DNA of 64,000 nt from contig NZ_LAVA02000004.1 of NCBI RefSeq assembly GCF_000974985.2, positions 62,001 to 126,000 on the forward strand, written 5' to 3'. The notes under the pieces were generated by a model. It was not told where the DNA came from. It ran no database searches and saw nothing but the letters and a program-made list of their open reading frames with translations. Shown one piece after another: positions 26,940 to 34,145 of this stretch (the first letter of the stretch is position 1; every line of letters starts with the position of its first letter). Position numbers and translations under genes: made by a program. The stretch comes from Streptomyces mangrovisoli. GTDB lineage: Bacteria > Actinomycetota > Actinomycetes > Streptomycetales > Streptomycetaceae.

Positions 26940-27043
26940 CCCGGAGGCGCCGAAGGCGCGCTCCGGGTGCGTCAGAGCGTCAGCAACACAGGGTGCGACA
27001 GGTCATGAAAAGAATGCTCCCGGCCATGCGCACCCCCTGTCAA
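26940..27043 (-). promoter_or_regulatory. Putative cysteine-responsive leader: promoter, micro-ORF and hairpin
   Basis: On the minus strand a perfect -35 TTGACA (27043-27038) is followed 18 bases later by GAGCAT (27019-27014), which keeps the conserved A2 and T6 of a -10. Transcription would start near the ATG at 27006. The micro-ORF ends in two cysteine codons and a stop. Twelve bases further on a strong hairpin forms (26967-26940, CCCGGAG...CTCCGGG with an inner GCGCC/GGCGC stem and one bulge). The arrangement resembles cysteine attenuators known from mycobacteria. Function is inferred. Confidence 0.5.
26980..27027 (-). CDS. Cysteine-rich micro-ORF, possible leader peptide
   Basis: A 15-codon frame, MAGSILFMTCRTLCC, ends with adjacent TGT and TGC codons before TGA. 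A GGGGGTG run lies just before the first ATG. If transcription starts at the promoter described for this leader, translation may instead begin at the internal ATG (27006) as a leaderless MTCRTLCC. Three of the last six codons are cysteine, which is very unlike the average composition. It precedes the sulfonate-type importer genes by about 280 bases on the same strand. Too short for homology; called from position, composition and the following hairpin. Confidence 0.5.
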   Translation of the reverse strand: MAGSILFMTCRTLCC

Positions 27044-27060
27044 CATTCCGAGTTTCTGAA

Positions 27061-28260
27061 TTAAATAGCCTCAGGTGACGCACTCAACGGGTCCCGGTAG
27101 AGCACGTCGAGAACCACCGAACCGCCCGCGACGGCCAGCACCGAATCCGGGAAACTCGTCGGCACGACGGCCGCCGCCCGGTCCGGTCCGACGGCCTCCC
27201 TGAGCGCCGCGAGGCACTCCGGCCGGTTGATCACGCCGAGTTCGGTCACCACGACCGTCTCCGGGTTCAGCACGTCGAGCAGGAGCGCCGCCGCCCGCCC
27301 GGTCGCCCGCGCCCGCTCCACGAGCAGCCGCGCCGCCACCAGGTCCCCCGACCGCGCCGCGGCGAGCAGGGCCGCGGGGTCGCTCCCGCCCGCCACACCC
27401 GCCTCACACGCCCTGCGGCACAGCGTGCGCTCGCTCAACTCGGCCTGGAGGCAGCCGAGACGCCCGCACGCGCACGGTTCCGTCGAACCCGGCACCGGCA
27501 GATGGGCGATCGCCCCGGCCTGGGAGCGGGGCCCGTGGTGCACCTCGTCGTGGGTGGCGAACGCCGCGTCGACGACGTTGCCGACGAACAGGTGCAGCAC
27601 ACTGCTGCTGCCCCGGGCCCGCCCGAACAGCCGCTCCGCGTTGACCAGGGCGCGCGCGTGCCCGTCCACATGCACCGGCAGCCCGGTGCCCGCCCGGACC
27701 AGCTCCCGCACCGGCACGTCCCGCCAGCCCAGCAGCGGATGCTCGACGACGGTGCCCGAGTCGCGGTCCACCCAGCCGCCCGCGGCGACCCCTACCCCGA
27801 GCGGACGCCGGCCGCCGGCCCCCGCGAGCAGCCCCGCCAGCGCGTCACAGGCGCGGGCGAGCACCGGCCCGGGATCGGCGTGCCGGTGCTCCAGACGCCG
27901 TTCGGCCAGCACCCGCCCGCGCAGGTCGAGCAGCGCGACGGTGGTGTACGGCACGGCCACATGGACCCCGCCCACCACGAACCGCGTCTCGTCCAGGTCG
28001 ACCGGCTGGTGCGGGCGGCCCACCCCGCCCGAGCGCCGGGGCACGGCGGCCTCCCGGATCAGGCCGAGCCCGGTGAACCGGGCGCAGTAGTCGGTCACCG
28101 ACGCCGGGGAGAGACCGGTCAGCCGGGCGATGGTGCTGCGCGCCACCGGTCCGTGCTCCAGCACGGACCTGAGCACGACGCTCGCGCTGGTGCGCCGCCG
28201 GTCCGGATCGGCGGCGCGGGGGAGGCGGGGCAGGGCAGGGGGAGCCGCGGTACGGGGCAT
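27061..28260 (-). CDS. ROK-family transcriptional regulator
   Basis: A 399-residue ROK repressor. An N-terminal winged helix (VLEHGPVARSTIARLTGLSP, ASVTDYCARFTGLGLI) is followed by the sugar-kinase-like ROK domain. The zinc motif CACGRLGC is present around the family position. ROK regulators usually sense sugars, but this one lies upstream of, and co-directional with, the organosulfur importer operon, about 360 bases away. ATG start with GAGG upstream. A leader peptide gene ends 31 bases before it. It probably regulates the downstream genes; the ligand is unknown. Confidence 0.9.
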   Translation of the reverse strand: MPRTAAPPALPRLPRAADPDRRRTSASVVLRSVLEHGPVARSTIARLTGLSPASVTDYCARFTGLGLIREAAVPRRSGGVGRPHQPVDLDETRFVVGGVHVAVPYTTVALLDLRGRVLAERRLEHRHADPGPVLARACDALAGLLAGAGGRRPLGVGVAAGGWVDRDSGTVVEHPLLGWRDVPVRELVRAGTGLPVHVDGHARALVNAERLFGRARGSSSVLHLFVGNVVDAAFATHDEVHHGPRSQAGAIAHLPVPGSTEPCACGRLGCLQAELSERTLCRRACEAGVAGGSDPAALLAAARSGDLVAARLLVERARATGRAAALLLDVLNPETVVVTELGVINRPECLAALREAVGPDRAAAVVPTSFPDSVLAVAGGSVVLDVLYRDPLSASPEAI

Positions 28261-28291
28261 GGGTCATCCTCGGGCAGGGCGGACAGGTCCT

Positions 28292-28378
28292 CTACACCGA
28301 GTGGCGACAGGTGGCAGTGCCCTGGCGTCGCAGGTCGACATAGCGACGCGACGAGAAGTTCCGGGCCTGGGCAACCAT
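28292..28378 (-). CDS. Putative cysteine-containing leader peptide
   Basis: A 28-residue frame whose second half reads RRYVDLRRQGTATCRHSV. It matches the recurring Streptomyces leader-peptide pattern R-R-H/Y-V-D-L-x-R followed by a Thr/Ala stretch and a single Cys near the end. Such peptides are often found just upstream of sulfur and related metabolism genes. A TAGCTT hexamer lies seven bases before the ATG, so the message may be leaderless. The stop lies 31 bases before the ROK regulator start. The role in attenuation is inferred by analogy. Confidence 0.7.
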   Translation of the reverse strand: MVAQARNFSSRRYVDLRRQGTATCRHSV

Positions 28379-28385
28379 GCGGCCG

Positions 28386-28391
28386 AAGCTA
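28386..28391 (-). promoter_or_regulatory. -10-like hexamer for the leader peptide/ROK transcript
   Basis: TAGCTT on the minus strand lies seven bases before the leader peptide ATG. A TGGGCA element 17 bases further upstream matches TTGACA at four positions. This suggests a leaderless transcript starting at the leader peptide. Confidence 0.4.
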
Positions 28392-28598
28392 GCAAACGGG
28401 CCCCGCGCTGCCCAGACGCTGACCGACGGGCGAGACGGCCGACACCACACAGCGGACAGCCGTTGGTGATTCCCCACAGTCCCCGTCGCACGCCCCGGCG
28501 TCCATCAGGCCACTCCACCTCAGTGACCCGTATCACCCCGTGTCAGGTGTAGCCGCCACCGTTTGTACGGAGCCCACCAAGCGCCCGTCACCCCCTTT

Positions 28599-28621
28599 GT
28601 CGATCGCTGACGGTGATCGAC
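28599..28621. promoter_or_regulatory. Palindrome upstream of bioY
   Basis: GTCGATC and GATCGAC are perfect 7-base complementary arms 9 bases apart, about 60 bases before the bioY start and near a GGATAGCGT element that could be a -10. It may be an operator for a biotin-responsive regulator, but it does not match a BirA or BioQ site that I can cite. The rest of the 28392-28682 gap shows no gene. Confidence 0.35.
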
Positions 28622-28682
28622 CGCACAGCGCTGGGATAGCGTCACCGTGTCCTGAACGCGTCCTCACCCCAGCGGAGTCCCC

Positions 28683-29267
28683 ATGAGCACCGCCACCGCC
28701 ACTCTCGCCCGACCCGGCCAGGTCCTCGCCGACCTGCTCCCGGCCTCCCGTGTCCGGGACGTGGCGCTCGTCGTCGGTGGTGCCGCGCTCACCGGTCTCG
28801 CCGCGCAGATCTCCGTCCCCGTGCCCGGCTCCCCGGTGCCGGTGACCGGCCAGACCTTCGCCGCGCTGCTCGTGGGCACCTCGCTCGGCGCCGGCCGGGG
28901 CTTCCTCGCCCTCGCCCTGTACGCCCTCGCGGGCGTGGCGGGCGTGCCGTGGTTCGCGGACGGCTCCGCCGGATCCGGCGCGGTCTCCTTCGGCTACGTC
29001 CTCGGCATGGTGCTCGCCTCCGCCGTGGTGGGCGCGCTGGCCCGCCGCGGGGCCGACCGCTCGATGCTGCGCACCGCGGGGACGATGCTGCTCGGCGAGG
29101 CGATCATCTACGCGATCGGCGTGCCGTACCTGGCCTTCGCCACCGGCATGTCCGCCTCCGCCGCGATCGCGGCCGGCCTCACGCCCTTCCTGATCGGCGA
29201 CGCCCTGAAGGCGGCGCTGGCGATGGGCCTGCTGCCGACCGCCTGGAAGTTCGCCGACAAGCGCTGA
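28683..29267 (+). CDS. bioY: Biotin transporter BioY
   Basis: A 194-residue membrane protein, the substrate-binding S component of ECF-type biotin uptake. About six hydrophobic helices are present. Family blocks are visible: ISVPVPGSPVPVTGQTFAAL near the N-terminus, SFGYVLGMVLASAVVG in the middle and LGEAIIYAIGVPYLAF, ending with DALKAALAMGLLP. The ATG has GGAG upstream. No bioMN ATPase or permease genes are adjacent, so it may work alone or with a shared ECF module. A long terminator hairpin follows. Confidence 0.95.
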   Translation: MSTATATLARPGQVLADLLPASRVRDVALVVGGAALTGLAAQISVPVPGSPVPVTGQTFAALLVGTSLGAGRGFLALALYALAGVAGVPWFADGSAGSGAVSFGYVLGMVLASAVVGALARRGADRSMLRTAGTMLLGEAIIYAIGVPYLAFATGMSASAAIAAGLTPFLIGDALKAALAMGLLPTAWKFADKR

Positions 29268-29283
29268 GCGCGCGCACGACGTC

Positions 29284-29332
29284 ACGGGTGAGGCCCGGCG
29301 GAGCGCACCGCGTTCCGCCGGGCCTCACCCGT
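29284..29332. terminator. Bidirectional terminator hairpin
   Basis: A perfect 19-base stem (ACGGGTGAGGCCCGGCGGA and its complement) with an 11-base loop sits between bioY and the convergent surface protein gene, followed by TTTCCC on the plus strand. Confidence 0.9.
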
Positions 29333-29359
29333 TTCCCGTTCCGGGCGGCCGGGGTGCGG

Positions 29360-30091
29360 TCAGCTTCCCGCGGGCCGCCGCCGGGGCCGCCGCAGCGTCG
29401 ACCACCACAGCCCGGCCGCACCGGCCGCCATCAGCGCCGCGCCGCCCGCGCCGTACGTCAGCACGGCCTGGCCCGCACCCGACTGGGGCAGTTGGTCGCC
29501 GCCCGGCCCCACCGGCTTGTTGTCCGTGTCGAGCAGCAGCGGGGTGGCGGGCGCGTTGGGCGACGGATTCGCCGTCCCGAACGGCACCGGCCCCTGCTGC
29601 CAGTACGTCTTCTTGCCGTCGGCCGTCTGCACGGGCAGGCAGATCTTGCCCTTCTTGCCCAGGTCGTACGTCGCGGAGACGGCGTACGACGTCGACTTGC
29701 CGGCCGCGAGATCGCCGACCGGGCAACTGAACCCGCTGTTCGAACCGCTGGGCAGATCCTTTTCCGCGATCGCCGAACAGCCCTTCACGTCATTGACCTT
29801 GAGGCCGTCGAAACCGACCACCAGAAGCCGGACGTTCCCGCTGTTCTTGGTCCCCTCGTTCTTCACGGTCGCGGTGATCGACGTCTTTCCCGAACTGTTG
29901 TCCACCGAGATCTTGGAAGGCAGCAGCGTGGTCAGTTCGACGCCGTCCGGCGCCTGGTCGACGGCCTTTCCCCCTTTGGTGCTCGGCGTTCCCTGATCGT
30001 CGGCGGTGGCCGTGCACGGCAGGATCATCACGACGGAAAAAGATGCCGCGATCAGCGATCCCGCGATGGCCGTCGTACGACGAGAACTCAT
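29360..30091 (-). CDS. Secreted surface protein with LPXTG-like sorting signal
   Basis: A 243-residue protein with an N-terminal signal peptide (IAGSLIAASFSVVMILPCTA), a beta-rich region with a CARDB-like appearance (SITATVKNEGTKNSGNVRLL), and two cysteines near the middle that may pair. The C-terminus has LPQSGAG, a hydrophobic helix and the basic tail RRPRRRP. This is the layout of a sortase substrate, with Ser in place of Thr in the LPXTG motif. The ATG has AAGGGGG upstream. It is divergent from the kinase gene. No sortase gene is in the window. Confidence 0.8.
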   Translation of the reverse strand: MSSRRTTAIAGSLIAASFSVVMILPCTATADDQGTPSTKGGKAVDQAPDGVELTTLLPSKISVDNSSGKTSITATVKNEGTKNSGNVRLLVVGFDGLKVNDVKGCSAIAEKDLPSGSNSGFSCPVGDLAAGKSTSYAVSATYDLGKKGKICLPVQTADGKKTYWQQGPVPFGTANPSPNAPATPLLLDTDNKPVGPGGDQLPQSGAGQAVLTYGAGGAALMAAGAAGLWWSTLRRPRRRPAGS

Positions 30092-30238
30092 GTTCGTCCC
30101 CCTTGCTTCCCCCTGGACTGCGCCTGAAATCGCAGTACTTGAAGAGGTACCACAAGATTTCTCCGCACTATGCTGGTACGGCACTAAGTGTGACCATTGT
30201 GTTTCTGAACGGGCGGTCGTCGAGGGGGGTGCGGAGGA

Positions 30239-32446
30239 TTGCCGGGGAACACGGGGAACGGCGGCTTTCCAGGGTTATTGGTGACGGGGCGCTACCGGTT
30301 GGCCGAGAGCATCGGCCAGGGGGGAATGGGGCGCGTGTGGCGGGCCGTCGACGAAATACTGGACCGGCCGGTCGCGATCAAGGAGATGCGCATAGACGGC
30401 CTCGACCCCGAGGACTCGCGCACCCGCCGCGAACGCACCCTGCGCGAGGCCAGGGCGACGGCCCGGATCGACCATCCCCACGTGGTGCGGGTCTACGACG
30501 TCGTGGACGAGGGCGAACGCCTGTGGATCGTCATGGAGTTGGTCGTGGGCCGCTCGCTCGAACAACTCCTCGTGCAAGAAGGGCCGTTGGGTCCGCGGGA
30601 GACGGCGCGCATCGGCGCGGGCCTGGTGGCCGCGCTGCGCCAGGTGCACGCGGGCGGAGTGCTGCACCGGGACATCAAGCCGGGCAACGTACTGGTGGAG
30701 TCCGGCCCGGCCGGCCGGGTCGTCCTCACGGACTTCGGCATCGCGGCGATCCAGGACGCCAAGGCGCTCACGATGGTCGGGATGCTCGTCGGCTCACCGG
30801 ACTACATGGCCCCCGAGCGCATCGCCGGACGCCCCCAGGGCCCGCCGTCCGACGTCTGGTCCCTCGGCGCGACCCTGTGCGCCGCGCTCGGCGGCCGGTC
30901 CCCGTTCTCCCGCGACACCACCCTGGCGACGCTGCACGCCGTCCTCTACGAGGAACCGGCGCTGCCCGCCGCCGCGGGCCCGCTGCGCGACGTCCTGGCG
31001 GCCCTCCTGGAGAAGGACCCCACGGTCCGCCCCGCCCTGGCGGACGTGGAGGCGGCCCTGCGCCCGGTGGCGTTCCCGGAACCGACCCCGACGCTGCCGG
31101 TGACGGCGGCACGGGGGCCGGTGCCGGAACCTGAGCTCTTGTCCGAGCCGGAAGTAGAGCCGGAGCCGGATTCTGATGCGGATGCGGAGCCGGTGAGGGA
31201 ACGTCCCACCATGACCCTGACCGAAGCCGTCAGGTCCCCACTCCTGCGCGACCCACGCCTCCCGGAGCCGGAGCCGGAGTCGGATTCGGACTCGGAGTCG
31301 GTTCCGGGTGCGGACCGGGCGGACGCCTCGGCCGAGGTGGAGCCGCCGGACGTGCAGGACGCCGTACCGCCCGGATACGCACCGCCGCCGGAACCGGTCC
31401 TGGAGCCGGTGCCGGTGCCGGTGTCGGAGCCGGTGTCGGAGCCGGTGTCGGAGCCGGTCGTGGAGCCCGTGGAACCGGCGGCCGAGAGGGCGCCGGAGCC
31501 GCCCGCCGCGGAGGCGCCCGACGTGACACCGGAGGCCGTCGGCGTGATTCCGGAGGTCCTCGGCTCGTCCTCGGAGGCGGCCTCCGGGGTGCGGTCGGAA
31601 GCCGGTTCGCAGGTCGGCTCGCAGATCGGGTGGCAGGTCGGTTCGCCGGCCCGGCCCGAGGGTCCGCCGGTCACGACGGCCGGCGCGGGAACGCCGACGG
31701 GGAGCGACCCGCCCTCCGCCTACCCGCCCGGCATCTCGCGGGCCAGGGCGGAGGCGGAGACCCGCGCCGGGCTGCCGCCGGTCGCGCCGACGGCCCGCTC
31801 CGCCCGTCGCCGCAGGACATGGCTGGCGGTCGGCTCGGCGCTGGCCGTGTGCGCGGTGGCCGCGGGCGTGGTGCTCGCGCTGCACCCGAACGGGTCACCG
31901 GACCCGACGGGAGCCGGCGGATCCGGTTCCTCGGCGTCGGCATCGCTGTCGTCGCCGTCACTGTCGCCGTCGTCGACGACGACGAGTTCGCCGACCGTGG
32001 AGGGCACATCGAGGCCGCAGAGCCTCCCGCCGGGATCGCGCGAGGAGGCGCCGGGCTTCGCGTGGGTGCCGCCGAACGGGTGGAGCCGGGACGACCGGGG
32101 CTCGCAGATCTACTACGTCTCGCCGGACGGGGCCGAGCAGGTCGTCGCGAAGGGCTCGGTCGCCAAGGACGACTTGATGACCACGTGGAAGAAGTCGGAG
32201 CAGAGCTACGAGAACAACAACCCCACGTTCCACACCTCCCGGCTGGAACGGACCACCTTCCAGGGCCGGTCGGCGGTGGTGTGGGAGTACACGTACGTGC
32301 TCAACGGGGTGCGGTGGAACGCCCGGTTGCTGGGGTTCACCGCGGGTTTCAAGTCGTATCAGATCAACACGTGGTACCACGCGGACGTCGAGTCCGCGGC
32401 GGTGCGGGCGTACGACGAGGTGAAGGAGAGCTTCAGGGTGCTGTGA
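30239..32446 (+). CDS. Membrane-anchored Ser/Thr protein kinase (PknB type)
   Basis: A transmembrane Hanks-type kinase of up to 735 residues. Kinase motifs are intact: GQGGMGRVW, VAIKEM, HRDIKPGN, DFG and SPDYMAPE. A long Glu/Pro/Val-rich linker with SEP-V repeats runs over roughly residues 290-490. One membrane helix follows RRRRTW (VGSALAVCAVAAGVVLAL). The outer domain of about 190 residues begins with a Ser-rich stretch and contains GFAWVPPNGWSRDD. It lacks PASTA repeats. The start is uncertain: TTG at 30239 (AGGGGGG nine bases upstream) or GTG at 30281 (AGGG six bases upstream). A TTA codon lies between the two, so the choice matters for bldA dependence. Confidence 0.93.
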   Translation: MPGNTGNGGFPGLLVTGRYRLAESIGQGGMGRVWRAVDEILDRPVAIKEMRIDGLDPEDSRTRRERTLREARATARIDHPHVVRVYDVVDEGERLWIVMELVVGRSLEQLLVQEGPLGPRETARIGAGLVAALRQVHAGGVLHRDIKPGNVLVESGPAGRVVLTDFGIAAIQDAKALTMVGMLVGSPDYMAPERIAGRPQGPPSDVWSLGATLCAALGGRSPFSRDTTLATLHAVLYEEPALPAAAGPLRDVLAALLEKDPTVRPALADVEAALRPVAFPEPTPTLPVTAARGPVPEPELLSEPEVEPEPDSDADAEPVRERPTMTLTEAVRSPLLRDPRLPEPEPESDSDSESVPGADRADASAEVEPPDVQDAVPPGYAPPPEPVLEPVPVPVSEPVSEPVSEPVVEPVEPAAERAPEPPAAEAPDVTPEAVGVIPEVLGSSSEAASGVRSEAGSQVGSQIGWQVGSPARPEGPPVTTAGAGTPTGSDPPSAYPPGISRARAEAETRAGLPPVAPTARSARRRRTWLAVGSALAVCAVAAGVVLALHPNGSPDPTGAGGSGSSASASLSSPSLSPSSTTTSSPTVEGTSRPQSLPPGSREEAPGFAWVPPNGWSRDDRGSQIYYVSPDGAEQVVAKGSVAKDDLMTTWKKSEQSYENNNPTFHTSRLERTTFQGRSAVVWEYTYVLNGVRWNARLLGFTAGFKSYQINTWYHADVESAAVRAYDEVKESFRVL

Positions 32447-32501
32447 GACGCGGCCGCCACCCGGCGCTGCCGCGCCGAAACGCCCGTGTCACACTCGGAG
32501 C

Positions 32502-32987
32502 ATGCGCGTGTATCTCGGCTCCGACCATGCCGGTTTCGAACTGAAGAACCACCTCGTCGAGTGGCTGAAGGAGGCGGGCCACGAGCCCGTCGACTGCGGT
32601 CCGCACCTCTACGACGCCCAGGACGACTACCCGCCGTTCTGCCTCCGCGCGGCGGAGCGTACGGCCGCGGACCCGGACGCCCTCGGCATCGTGATCGGCG
32701 GTTCGGGCAACGGCGAGCAGATCGCGGCGAACAAGGTGAAGGGTGTGCGCGCGGCGCTCGCCTGGAGCGAGGAGACCGCGTCGCTGGGCCGCCAGCACAA
32801 CAACGCGAACGTCGTGGCGGTGGGCGCGCGGATGCACACGCAGGAGGAGGCGACGAAGTTCGTCGAGACCTTCCTGAACACCCCGTTCTCGGGCGACGAG
32901 CGCCATGTCCGCCGGATCGACATGCTGTCGGCCTACGAGACGACGGGCGACCTCCCGCCGATCCCCGCGCACCACCCGCAGAAGTAG
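32502..32987 (+). CDS. rpiB: Ribose-5-phosphate isomerase B
   Basis: A 161-residue RpiB/LacAB family sugar-phosphate isomerase that interconverts ribose 5-phosphate and ribulose 5-phosphate. The N-terminal SDHAG motif is at residues 7-11. The phosphate loop GGSGNGEQIAANKVKGVRAA contains Glu72 where enterobacterial enzymes use a cysteine base, which is the actinobacterial form. A CACACT hexamer six bases before the ATG and a GGAG too close to it suggest a possible leaderless message. Confidence 0.94.
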   Translation: MRVYLGSDHAGFELKNHLVEWLKEAGHEPVDCGPHLYDAQDDYPPFCLRAAERTAADPDALGIVIGGSGNGEQIAANKVKGVRAALAWSEETASLGRQHNNANVVAVGARMHTQEEATKFVETFLNTPFSGDERHVRRIDMLSAYETTGDLPPIPAHHPQK

Positions 32988-32990
32988 CAC

Positions 32991-33032
32991 GCTGCCGCTG
33001 CCGCTGCCGCTGCCGCTGCCGCTGTCGTTGCC
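32991..33032. repeat. GCTGCC hexanucleotide tract
   Basis: Seven tandem GCTGCC-type hexamers, the last ones degenerate (GCTGTCGTTGCC), start four bases after the rpiB stop codon. No coding frame is supported here. Confidence 0.85.
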
Positions 33033-33120
33033 GGTCCCGCGTCGCGAGAGGTGGGCGGGCCCACCGACCCGTGCCCCTGTCGGGGCGGGGCCGCGTCCCC
33101 GGGACCGGCCGGGCCACACC

Positions 33121-33163
33121 CCCAGGGGCGCGGGGAACTGCGCGACCAGCCACGACGCACCCG
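33121..33163. repeat. Dispersed repeat, single half-copy
   Basis: One arm only, with the core AGGGGCGCGGGGAACTGCGC followed by GACCAGCCACGACGCACC, lies between rpiB and the glycosylase gene. The opposing arm is absent. The rest of the 311-base gap shows nothing recognised. Confidence 0.8.
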
Positions 33164-33298
33164 GCAGCGGGGACGGGGGATCGCCTCCCCTCGGCGCGGG
33201 GTGCGGGGGCGGAGCCCCCGAGGTTTGGGCGTTCACCTGTCCACCGCCGAGTCGGGTGGGTGGGTGGGCAAGGCAATCGTGGAGAGGACAGAGGACCG

Positions 33299-34120
33299 GT
33301 GCCAGAGGGCCACACCATCCACCGCCTGGCCAAGGACTACGCCGCCCACTTCCCGGAGGGCCCCGTCCGCGTCAGCAGCCCCCAGGGCAAGTTCGCCGAC
33401 GCCGCCGCCCTCCTCGACCGCACCGAGCTGCGCGCCGCCGACGCCCACGGCAAGCACCTCTTCCTCGGCTTCCGGGACACCGACTGGGTCCACATCCACC
33501 TCGGCCTCTTCGGCAAGGTCGCCTTCGGTCCGGCCCCCGTGCCGCCGCCCACCGACACCGTCCGGCTCCGCCTCGCCGCGCCCACCGGCTACGTCGACCT
33601 GCGCGGCCCGACGACCTGCGCCCTGATCACCCCCGGCGAGAAGCAGGCGATACACGACCGACTCGGCCCCGACCCGCTGCGGGAGGACGCCGACCCGGCC
33701 GCCGCGTACGCCCGCGTCCGCCGCAGCCGTACGACCGTCGCCGCCCTCCTGATGGACCAGAAGGTCATCGCGGGCGTCGGCAACGTCTACCGCGCCGAGG
33801 TCCTCTTCCGGCACCGCATCGACCCCTACCGCGCGGGCAGGGACATCACCCCCGCCGAGTGGGACGCGCTCTGGACCGACCTCGTGGAGCTGATGCGCGA
33901 GGGCGTACGGAACAACCGGATCGACACCGTACGGCCCGAACACACCCCCGAGGCCATGGGCCGCCCGCCCCGCGTGGACGACCACGGCGGCGAGGTGTAC
34001 GTCTACCGCCGGGCGGCCCGGCCCTGCCACATCTGCGGCGGCGAGATCCGTACCGCCACCCTCGCCGCCCGCAACCTCTTCTGGTGCCCCGGATGCCAGC
34101 AGAACTCCCCGGCGATCTGA
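33299..34120 (+). CDS. Fpg/Nei family DNA glycosylase
   Basis: A 273-residue base-excision repair glycosylase/AP lyase. It begins (after fMet) PEGHTIHRLA, so the catalytic Pro and Glu of the family are present, in the Nei-type PEGHT form rather than the Fpg PELPE form. The helix-two-turn-helix VIAGVGNVYRAEVLF and a C-terminal zinc finger (CHICGG and CPGC) are intact. The GTG start has GAGGA upstream. It removes oxidised bases; pyrimidine versus purine preference is not certain. Confidence 0.93.
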   Translation: MPEGHTIHRLAKDYAAHFPEGPVRVSSPQGKFADAAALLDRTELRAADAHGKHLFLGFRDTDWVHIHLGLFGKVAFGPAPVPPPTDTVRLRLAAPTGYVDLRGPTTCALITPGEKQAIHDRLGPDPLREDADPAAAYARVRRSRTTVAALLMDQKVIAGVGNVYRAEVLFRHRIDPYRAGRDITPAEWDALWTDLVELMREGVRNNRIDTVRPEHTPEAMGRPPRVDDHGGEVYVYRRAARPCHICGGEIRTATLAARNLFWCPGCQQNSPAI

Positions 34121-34145
34121 CGCTCCGGCCCGCCGGGGAACCCGC

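Noticed and set aside
27005..27064. Plus-strand micro-ORF beginning MKRMLPAMRTPC
   Set aside because: It overlaps the end of the ROK gene on the opposite strand, points away from the operon, and lacks a promoter or downstream gene. The minus-strand frame fits the context better.
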